A stretch of 32,159 nt of DNA, from positions 54,259 through 86,417 of the forward strand of contig HF995346.1 of NCBI GenBank assembly GCA_000432335.1. Reading direction: 5' to 3'. Position numbers and translations under genes: made by a program. The notes under the pieces were generated by a model. It was not told the DNA's origin. It did no database searches and worked only from the letters and a program-made list of their open reading frames with translations. Origin of the DNA: Firmicutes bacterium CAG:646. GTDB lineage: Bacteria > Bacillota > Clostridia > Lachnospirales > Lachnospiraceae. Shown here in pieces: positions 17,906 through 26,500 of this stretch. Within the stretch, counting starts at the first letter, position 1. Each line of letters begins with the position of its first letter.

Positions 17906-17945
17906 AAGTGCTAAGATATGTGATATATCTTGGCACTTATTTTTT
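17906..17945 (+). terminator. Rho-independent terminator after the acyltransferase gene
   Basis: AAGTGCTAAGATAT (17906-17919) pairs with ATATCTTGGCACTT (17925-17938) around a short GTGAT loop, followed by ATTTTTTG. It closes the core operon and insulates the surface-enzyme operon that follows. Confidence 0.88.
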
Positions 17946-17946
17946 G

Positions 17947-18031
17947 TATAATTTATTTTAGAGAATTAACGTACAGGAGAAATTTGCATGAAAGTCCTGC
18001 AACACAATAAAAAATATCAGGAGGAATAAAA
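17947..18031 (+). promoter_or_regulatory. Leader region of the arabinogalactan operon
   Basis: A perfect TATAAT (17947-17952) lies just after the terminator but has no recognisable -35 at 16-18 bases, as expected if an activator such as the operon's AraC protein is required. Downstream, CAGGA (17974-17978) can pair with TCCTG (17995-17999). The same TCCTG can instead pair with CAGGA at 18018-18022, which is part of the ribosome-binding site of the first big gene. Each pairing is only 5 bp, so a switch is speculative. Confidence 0.4.
17988..18029 (+). CDS. Possible 13-codon leader peptide
   Basis: An ATG at 17988 with AGGAG eight bases upstream opens a 13-codon frame (MKVLQHNKKYQEE). Its stop codon ends two bases before the ATG of the 1848-aa enzyme, and its last codons contain that gene's ribosome-binding site. 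The geometry is what translational coupling or leader control would use. The peptide has no recognisable family and could be chance. Confidence 0.35.
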   Translation: MKVLQHNKKYQEE

Positions 18032-21000
18032 ATGAAAGGTTGGAAAAGGGGAATCGCCGCGGCAGCAGCGGCAACACTGTGTCTGACATCTCTTCCATGG
18101 GGTGATGTTCAGAACGTATCGGCGGCAGGAGTAGATTCTGTAGCAAAACTGAAACCCAGTGAGGCTTCACCATTCCATGATACAAACGGGGATGGTCTTG
18201 GCGAATTTGAAGGCTGGGGAACTTCTCTTTGCTGGTGGGCAAACAGGATCGGTTACAGTGATGCGCTTACCCAAAAAGCAGGAGAGCTATTTTTCAGTGA
18301 CAGCGGTCTGGATATGAATATTGGACGCTATAATGTGGGCGGCGGAGATCACGTAGGAGAGGCAGAAATTCAGGAAGTTCCTGTAAATGGGAAAGCTCAG
18401 TTTTATGATCTGGAAACAGAGGGAAAAACACCGGAGTATCAGGGAACAAAAATGCAGGTGGAAGAGTGTACGGATATGGCGTCAGTTACTTTTGCGTATT
18501 CTGATGCAGATTTTGGTTTTACGAAAGGGATGCCAGTGGGCAGTTTTAAGAAAATAGGCTGGATCAACAAAATAGGGGATGCTCCCGGAGAGGGAGATAA
18601 TCTTCGATACAAAGTGCAGGCGCCGGAGGCAGGAACTTATACCGTGAAACTGCTGCTTACACTGACAGGAAGCAATAAAAGAGACGTGGTTCTCGGAGTC
18701 GGAGGTGAGGAATATCTGGTTTCCGCTGATGTGATCAACAGCAATATGATAGCATCAGGCAACAATAATATGTTGTTTGTAGTGACAATTCCCAATGTGG
18801 CATTGCAGGCGGGGGAAAATGAAGTCGTTATTGCAGGAAAAGCGGACTGGACTCTTGATTTTGTGAAAATGGCGGTGATGAAGTCTGGAGATGAAGGAGT
18901 TCTCGCCGAGACGGAAGATGAATTTTTACATGAACCTCATATTATCCGTTCCGATTCAGGCGTTCCCGGATATGCGACAGACGTTACAAAGATCGACACG
19001 TCCCAACATGAGTTATCCTGGTATGAAGAAAATTTTGCAAGAGCAGATGCGGAATGCGGTTATGCGTGGAATTATAACTGGGATGCGGATAAAAATCAGA
19101 TCAATGTACTGAAAGCAGCGGCTGCAGCCAGCGGACAGGATTTTATAGCGGAAGCATTCTCCAACTCGCCGCCGTATTTTATGACGGTCAGCGGCTGTAG
19201 TTCAGGAAATACAGATTCTAATAAAGATAATTTGCGGGCAGATTCTGTAAATGCTTTTGCAGCTTATATGGCAGATGTGATTGAACACTGGCAGAATAAT
19301 GGAATTACTTTCCAGAGCGCTACCCCCATGAATGAACCTTATACCAATTATTGGGGAGCAAACAGTAACAAACAGGAAGGCTGTCATTTTGACCAGGGAG
19401 AATCTCAGTCAAGAATTATCGTAGCATTAAACAATGCATTAAAAGAAAAAGGAATTGACTTAATTCTTTCAGCAACAGATGAAACAAGTATCGATACGCA
19501 GATTACGTCTTATAACGCGTTGTCGGAAGAGGCAAAATCCGTGGTATCAAGAATTGATACGCATAGTTACAGCGGTTCGGACAGAGAAGGATTAAAAACA
19601 ACAGCTCAGGAAGCAGGAAAAAATCTGTGGATGTCAGAAGTGGACGGCGCTTATACAGGCGGAACGAATGCAGGAGAAATGAGCGCGGCGCTTGGGCTGG
19701 CGCAGACGATTATGAAAGATGTAAATGGTCTGGATGCAACTGCATGGATTCTCTGGAATGCCATCGATATGCACGCAGACAGCAGTGAATATGGACAGTC
19801 CTGGGTAAATAAGGGAAGCGCTAACGATTATCTGAGTATGGAAGCTCTGGAGGCAGCGTGGAAATCCAGAAGCGCTAATGGATATTGGGGGCTGGCAGCA
19901 GCAGACCATGATAACCAGGATATTGTTCTCAGTATGAAATATTATGGATATGGACAATTTTCCAGATATATCCGTCCGGGCTATACCATTATCGGAAGCA
20001 GTAAAGGGACAACACTGGCAGCTTATGATCCCAACGGAAAAAAAGCGGTTATCGTGGCAATGAATACGTCTGATCAGGATAAGAACTGGAAGTTTGATCT
20101 TTCCGGTTTTGAGACGATGGGAGAGCAGATTACTGCGATTCGTACCAGCGGCACGATGGCAGAAGGAGAGAAATGGGCAGACGTAACAGACAGTGACAAC
20201 ATAGCGGCTGATACAGAAAACAGATTTTTTAATGCAGATATGAAAGCAAATTCTATTACCACGTATATTGTGGAAGGTGTAAGCGGAATCCGTGAAGTGA
20301 CGGAGGAGGAAAAACCAGAAGTAAAACAGATTGCAGTGACAGAAGATCAGGTTACAGGAGAAAAAGTCTGGAATAACGGAACGGTTAATACTCCGGCAAA
20401 AGTGGTGGACAATAACTACGAGACTTTTTTTGACGGCGTAGATACTGATAACGGAGAAGCAGGGTACATCGTTATTGATCTGGGAGAAGCAAAAGAAATC
20501 GCAGCCCTTGGCTATGCGCCGAGAAGTGGATTTGCGGATCGGTGCGTGGGAGGAACATTCTACGGTTCGGCGGATGGAATTACCTGGACAATGCTTTATA
20601 CCATAGAAGAAGCGCCGAAACAGAATACAGATACGATGGTATATGCCAGTGATTTTCTGACGGGAAAAGCAGAGACATTCCAATATATCAAATATGCCCG
20701 TGAGGAGCAATGTAATGTTTCCGAGTTGAAGGTGTATGAGAAGGCGCCGGTACTGTCAGAGGAAGAAATCCTGAATCAGGCAAAAGAAGAGCTGGATATC
20801 CCCAATAAAGAGGATGTCAGGGGAAATATTACCCTTCCAGATAAGACGGAAAGCGGTGTGGAAATCACATGGGCAACGGATCATCCTGAAATAGTAGATG
20901 TAAATGTACAGCCGGAGAAGGTAGAAGGTTATGGAGAAGTTCCGGCTGGCGTAGTGACAAGACCGGCAGCGGATACGCAGGTTACGATGACGGCAACTCT

Positions 21001-23578
21001 TACATACAAGGGACAGACGATAACAAAAGATATTGTTCTTCAGGTGAAAGCAGCGCCAGAGGCGATAGAGGAAAGTGATTACACCGACTATTTCTTTGCT
21101 TACTTTGCAGGCGAAGGATATGAAGACGGAGAGCAGATTTACTTTGCATCCAGTCAGGATGGAATGAACTGGGAAGATCTCAACAGTAATCAACCGGTAT
21201 TGACTTCTACTTTAGGAGAAAAGGGAGTCAGAGATCCATTTATCATCCGCTCACTGGAAGGAGACAAATTCTATCTGATCGCCACAGATCTGAAAATAAA
21301 TGGAAAAAATGACTGGACAGCAGAGCAGGAAGCGGGAAGCCAGAGTTTGATGGTGTGGGAATCTACAGATCTGGTAAACTGGTCCGAACAACGTATGGTT
21401 GAAATTTCTGCCGATATTGATGCAGGATGTACCTGGGCGCCGGAAGCTACGTATGATCCGGCAACTGGAGAATACGTTGTTTATTGGGCGTCAAAGGTAG
21501 CGGCGGACAAGTATGCAAAACAGAGAGTATATTATGCGAAAACCCGTGATTTCCATACCTTCACAGAGCCGCAGATTTATATTGAAAAAGATGAGTCCAG
21601 TATTGACACGACAATTATTGAGAATAACGGAACATATTATCGCTATACCAAAAATGAAGGTGGAAATACCAATGAGGTTGGAGCTTCTACAAAAACAATC
21701 TTTTTGGAAAAAAGCAGCAATGTGTTGGGAACATATACGTCCGTTCCATCGGAAATATTAAATCAAAATCAATATGTGGAGGGACCAACGATCTTCAAGC
21801 TGAATCAGGATGACGCAGCGCAGGATACCTGGTGTCTGCTGGTGGATGATTTTGGAGGAATCGGATATTATCCTCTGGTAACGAATGATCTGGAAAGTGG
21901 TGATTTTACAGTTCCAGAAAAGGGAACGTATCGGATGCCTTCAAGAGCAAGACACGGTACGCCGCTTCGCATTACTTCCGCAGAGTATGAAGTTTTAACA
22001 GCGGCTTATGGAACACCGAAAACAGTGGAGAGCGCTGTACATGCGGGAGAGATACCAGATCTTCCAGAAACCGTTACCGTTGGAAAGACAGAAAAAGCGG
22101 TAACATGGAATTTAGATGGGGTATCTTTTGAGGGAATCCCTTACAGCTATGTAACGGTAGAGGGAACGGTGGAAGGCAGTAATGCTTCTGCAAAAGCGCA
22201 GGTACAGATTATTCCTGAGAATGTAGAATATATGATTGACTGTAACAATCCGGGGTCGTCTTCCTGGAAAAATGCATCTGCTTTAGAGGGAAAATTGCTG
22301 AATGAAGCGGCAGATCAGGCGAAGACAGAAGAAAATACCTGGGGTTATGTGAGTACAGTCGGCGGAGATGGAAACGATATGACGGCATTTGACATGGAGA
22401 ACGTGTCTAATCCGTATGCAGGCGGCTGGTATGCAAGAGGCGGAAAAAATATTTCTTATCAGGTAACGCTTCCCGAAGGGGAACATCAGATTATGATGGG
22501 ATGTACCGGATGGTGGAATATGGATCGACCGATGGATGTCTATTACTCTTTGGATGGACAGACAGAAACAAAGCTGTTTGATCTGGATGCAGTAAAAGGA
22601 ACAGAAACATTCGCCCAGGGAACCATTTATCTGGAAAAAGAAACTCTTGTGACTTTAACAGTGAAAAAAGCGGTGAATGACGATCCTATCCTTAGCTGGA
22701 TCAGTATTTCTGGTGAAAAAGAGGCAGCTCCTGAAATTGATGTATCAAAATTACAGGAAAAAGTGCAGGAAGCAGAAAAATTGTCAGAAGCTGATTACAC
22801 AACAGGAAGTTACAGTAAAGTAACAGAGAGTCTGAAAAAAGGAAAGGAACTGTTGGAAAATCCGACGACTCAGGAAGAAGTAAACAGCGCAATAACGGCA
22901 ATTCAAAGCGCATTGGATGGCTTGGTAAATATTGCAGAATTAAGGGATTATTATCAGGCAAATAAAGATAAAACGGAAAAAGGGTACACAAAAGACACTT
23001 ATCAGGTATATCAGGATGCCTTGACAAAAGCCAAAGAAGCGTTGGAAAATCCCGATTTATCTCAGGCAAATGCCGATACAGCCTTAAAGGATCTGAAAGC
23101 AGCTGTTGAAGGATTGAAAGAAGAAACAAAAAATCTAGTATCCAAGGATAAGCTGAAAAACCTGTATGAATCCTATGTAAAACTGGAAGCAGAAGGGTAC
23201 ACAGAAGAAAGCTATGCTAAATTTACGGAAGCTTTAAAAGCAGCAAAGAAGGTATTAGAGGATGAAAATGCGACTCAGAAAGAGGTTGATGAGGCGTATA
23301 GTAATTTGTATATGGCAAAGGAAGCTCTGGAAAGAAAGCAGGAGGAGGAATCTGAATCAAAACCTGAAAACCAGAAACCTTCCTCAGGTTCCGAACAAAC
23401 AGGAACAAAACCGGATTCTTCTGGAAATCCTGCGGGAACAAATCAGAATTCCTCTGTAAGTTCTACGGGAGCAAAAACAGGAGATGAAACTCCGGTAGCG
23501 GCAGCATTACTCCTGACAGTATGTGCATTGGGCGCAGTAGTTTTTGTATGGAAAAAGAAAGAGCGGATGTATCGGTAA
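18032..23578 (+). CDS. Giant surface GH30/GH43 enzyme, probable endo-beta-1,6-galactanase plus arabinofuranosidase
   Basis: 1848 aa. A signal peptide (1-32, cleavage near SAA) leads into a GH30 domain (about 55-750) resembling subfamily 5 (WGTSLCWWANRIG, GRYNVGGG). The acid/base is E435 in MNEPYTNYW and the nucleophile E536 in WMSEVDGAY. A beta-rich insert (about 115-290) interrupts it. Next come an F5/8C-like binding domain (766-907), an Ig-like domain (908-1008) and a GH43 propeller (about 1015-1328; candidates D1068 in VRDPFI, E1250 in VEGPTIF). A second Ig-like domain (1330-1396), a beta-sandwich module (1396-1564), three FIVAR repeats (1569-1769), a Ser/Pro/Gly-rich linker and GAKTGD (1813-1818) follow, ending in a membrane segment and KKKER tail. 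Galactan specificity is inferred from family and neighbour. AGGAGG precedes the ATG. Confidence 0.85.
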   Translation: MKGWKRGIAAAAAATLCLTSLPWGDVQNVSAAGVDSVAKLKPSEASPFHDTNGDGLGEFEGWGTSLCWWANRIGYSDALTQKAGELFFSDSGLDMNIGRYNVGGGDHVGEAEIQEVPVNGKAQFYDLETEGKTPEYQGTKMQVEECTDMASVTFAYSDADFGFTKGMPVGSFKKIGWINKIGDAPGEGDNLRYKVQAPEAGTYTVKLLLTLTGSNKRDVVLGVGGEEYLVSADVINSNMIASGNNNMLFVVTIPNVALQAGENEVVIAGKADWTLDFVKMAVMKSGDEGVLAETEDEFLHEPHIIRSDSGVPGYATDVTKIDTSQHELSWYEENFARADAECGYAWNYNWDADKNQINVLKAAAAASGQDFIAEAFSNSPPYFMTVSGCSSGNTDSNKDNLRADSVNAFAAYMADVIEHWQNNGITFQSATPMNEPYTNYWGANSNKQEGCHFDQGESQSRIIVALNNALKEKGIDLILSATDETSIDTQITSYNALSEEAKSVVSRIDTHSYSGSDREGLKTTAQEAGKNLWMSEVDGAYTGGTNAGEMSAALGLAQTIMKDVNGLDATAWILWNAIDMHADSSEYGQSWVNKGSANDYLSMEALEAAWKSRSANGYWGLAAADHDNQDIVLSMKYYGYGQFSRYIRPGYTIIGSSKGTTLAAYDPNGKKAVIVAMNTSDQDKNWKFDLSGFETMGEQITAIRTSGTMAEGEKWADVTDSDNIAADTENRFFNADMKANSITTYIVEGVSGIREVTEEEKPEVKQIAVTEDQVTGEKVWNNGTVNTPAKVVDNNYETFFDGVDTDNGEAGYIVIDLGEAKEIAALGYAPRSGFADRCVGGTFYGSADGITWTMLYTIEEAPKQNTDTMVYASDFLTGKAETFQYIKYAREEQCNVSELKVYEKAPVLSEEEILNQAKEELDIPNKEDVRGNITLPDKTESGVEITWATDHPEIVDVNVQPEKVEGYGEVPAGVVTRPAADTQVTMTATLTYKGQTITKDIVLQVKAAPEAIEESDYTDYFFAYFAGEGYEDGEQIYFASSQDGMNWEDLNSNQPVLTSTLGEKGVRDPFIIRSLEGDKFYLIATDLKINGKNDWTAEQEAGSQSLMVWESTDLVNWSEQRMVEISADIDAGCTWAPEATYDPATGEYVVYWASKVAADKYAKQRVYYAKTRDFHTFTEPQIYIEKDESSIDTTIIENNGTYYRYTKNEGGNTNEVGASTKTIFLEKSSNVLGTYTSVPSEILNQNQYVEGPTIFKLNQDDAAQDTWCLLVDDFGGIGYYPLVTNDLESGDFTVPEKGTYRMPSRARHGTPLRITSAEYEVLTAAYGTPKTVESAVHAGEIPDLPETVTVGKTEKAVTWNLDGVSFEGIPYSYVTVEGTVEGSNASAKAQVQIIPENVEYMIDCNNPGSSSWKNASALEGKLLNEAADQAKTEENTWGYVSTVGGDGNDMTAFDMENVSNPYAGGWYARGGKNISYQVTLPEGEHQIMMGCTGWWNMDRPMDVYYSLDGQTETKLFDLDAVKGTETFAQGTIYLEKETLVTLTVKKAVNDDPILSWISISGEKEAAPEIDVSKLQEKVQEAEKLSEADYTTGSYSKVTESLKKGKELLENPTTQEEVNSAITAIQSALDGLVNIAELRDYYQANKDKTEKGYTKDTYQVYQDALTKAKEALENPDLSQANADTALKDLKAAVEGLKEETKNLVSKDKLKNLYESYVKLEAEGYTEESYAKFTEALKAAKKVLEDENATQKEVDEAYSNLYMAKEALERKQEEESESKPENQKPSSGSEQTGTKPDSSGNPAGTNQNSSVSSTGAKTGDETPVAAALLLTVCALGAVVFVWKKKERMYR

Positions 23579-23596
23579 AGAAAGGAAGTCGTATTT

Positions 23597-26500
23597 ATGA
23601 AATCGATGAAAAGGATAGCAAAGGGCGGTAAAACGCTCTTTGCAGGAATGTTGTCGGTAGCAATGATCGTACAGTCTGTACCGGTTATGGCGACAGAAAA
23701 TGAAGAGGCTGGGGAGAAGCTTCCAGAAGTTGTGACAGAATCCACACAGGAGGTAACTGCAGAGCCTACGCCGGAGGTAAAAACGGAAGCCACGCCCCAA
23801 GTAACGACAGAACCTACACCGGAAGTAACGGCAGAGCCTACGCCGGAAGAGACAGAACAGCAGGAAAACGCAGAAAGTGAAAACAGTGAGAGAAAGGCTG
23901 AATTTACAGAAGAGCAGCTTGCAGCGAATGATTATGTACTGTATCTGGCAAACTGCGGTACTCCAGAGAGTGGAAAAGTTCCGTCAGGAGCACATCAGGG
24001 ACTGTATCAGTCCAATGTGGATCAGGCTTACGGTCCTGATGAAGCCGTCGGTTATCAGTGGGGATATCTTCCAGATGATGAATATACTGTGAGAGTAGCA
24101 GGGGGAGCCAGTGATTCTCTTATGGGAAGTTATGCATATGTGGCAGATAAAGGCTGTACTTACACGGAAGGGAAAAGCGGACTGGGATACAACTTCGAAC
24201 TTCCAGAAGATACCTACAAGGTTACTGTGGGATTGAATAATCCCTGGTCAAAATGGGGGACAAAATACGAGGATGTTCTCATTGAAGGACAAACAGTTAC
24301 ATCGAAACAGGAGGCAAAAGATTTTACCGGGGAATATGAAGTTGAAGTAACGGATGGAGAATTGAATGTATTTGTTCAGGCAACGCCGGGTACGAGAAAA
24401 GATAAGAATGGAGATCCGGTGCTGAACTATATTATCGTCCGGGCGATTCCAGAGGGTGAAGTGAGCGCGCTGGAAGTTCTTCAGGAACAGATCAATTCTT
24501 ACAAAGACAAAGTAGGAGACGGAAGTAATTATTCAGAAGAAACGTTGAAAGTATTCTATGAAGCTATCGCGGCAGCGGAAAAACTGATTCAGGAGCAGTC
24601 AGCAGACAAAGAAGCGATCGAGCAGGTGGCAAAGGCTATTCAGGAAGCTTATGAAAATTTGTTTGAGCTGCATAAGGAGACGTATTCTTCCATTTCCGGT
24701 GTAGACGGGGCGCAGATGTATGATACGAACGGATATAAGATTCAGGCGCATGGCGGGCAGGTACAAAAAATTGGCGATACCTGGTACTGGATTGGGGAAG
24801 ACCGTTCCAATGGTTATACGCCGATGCCGGGAATCCATATGTATTCTTCGCAGGATCTGTATAACTGGAAAGATGAGGGGGTTGTTTTAAAAACAGCGGA
24901 AAGCTGGGAAGAATTTACAACAGATCCTTATTTTACAAGTCTGTACGGGGGATTGAGTGAAGAGGAGAAAAAGGATATCTATTACGATCTCTGGAAGCCG
25001 GGATGTGTAATGGAACGACCGAAGATGTTGTATAATGATAAAACCGGGAAATATGTGATCTGGTTTCATGCGGATGGAAAGACACCGGAATCTACAGGAG
25101 ATTCCAACTACGCAAAAGCAAAAGCAGGTATTGCGATTTCCGACAATGTAAACGGACCCTATAAGCTTTTGGGAAGTTATATGTTAGCTTCAGATTACGA
25201 TAATCATGGTTTTGATTCTGTCGGCGGTCATGTTCGTGATATGAACGTATTCAAGGATGATGACGGAACCGGTTATGTTATGTATTCTTCTGAAGGAAAT
25301 GCTGTTATGTATATAGCAAAGATGAATGACAGCTATACAGGACTGGCAAAACCGGCAGAAGAAATGGTTCTGGGGGAAGATTTTTGTATCAGCAGCACCG
25401 ATTCCAGAGAAGCGCCGGCAATGTTTAAGTATGACGGAAAATATTATCTGATCACTTCCGGCTGTACAGGATGGAATCCCAATCAGGCGAGATACGCCGT
25501 TGCAGACAGTTCGTTGGGACCGTGGAAAAATATGGGAGATCCCTGCGTAGGAGAAGAGAGCGGTACAACCTTCCGAACCCAGAGTACTTGTGTGATCCCG
25601 GTAGACCCGGAAAATGGAAAATATATCTATATGGGCGATCGTTGGCTGAATCCAGACAATGGAGGCGATCTGAGCGATTCCAGATATGTATGGCTTCCCA
25701 TTGAATTTGGTTCCAATGATGAGATTGTGTTGAAAAGGTACAGTAACTGGACTTTAGACGAGCTGGATAATAAAGGAAAAGTAACGCTTCAGACACAGCT
25801 TCCAGAGGAAACAAGTTCTGTCAGTGAATTAATGAAGGAACTTCCGGCAGCTGTAAACGTAAAATTTGGCGGAAAAGATTACACCGATACACCGATAACC
25901 TGGAAATTGGACGAAACAGATGCGGCTTTGGGAAATGAGATTCTCGGAAATGTAAGTATTACAGGAACATTGACGGAATTAAATAAAGATATCACTTTAC
26001 AGGTATTTTCCTGTCCTTCCGGTTTGACTTATTTTGCAGACTGCTATACGAATACGGATGGAAATGATTCAGAAGTACATAAAAAATTTGCAGCAGGAGC
26101 AGATAATCTTCTGAATACGGTATCGGATCAGGATTATGGAGCAGATGCAGGAATTAATTGGGGATATACCAGTACACCGGGAGCTTCTGGCGGCGGGGAT
26201 TCTCAGGATATGGGTTCCAAAGGTACCGGAGATTTTTATAACACAGGATGGTGGGCAACCAGTAAAGGAAGCATTGAATACAGCTTTGAAGTGGAACCGG
26301 GAAATTATGTGGTATCTACAGGTCATCAGGAGTGGTGGAGCAGCACCAGAGGAATCAAGGTAACCGTTACCTCGGTGGATGGGGAAGGAAAAGAGACGGA
26401 GATTGGAACCAGCACATATACCATGTCTGGAGAGCAGAAACTTCAAAAACAGACAAAAGTTACTGTTCCGGAGGATTCCAATCATATTTTGGTTACAGTG

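Noticed and set aside
19634..20710. A 358-codon open frame on the minus strand opposite the GH30 domain
   Set aside because: Cys/Ile/Phe/Arg-rich nonsense composition with no recognisable domain; an antisense shadow of a well-supported gene.
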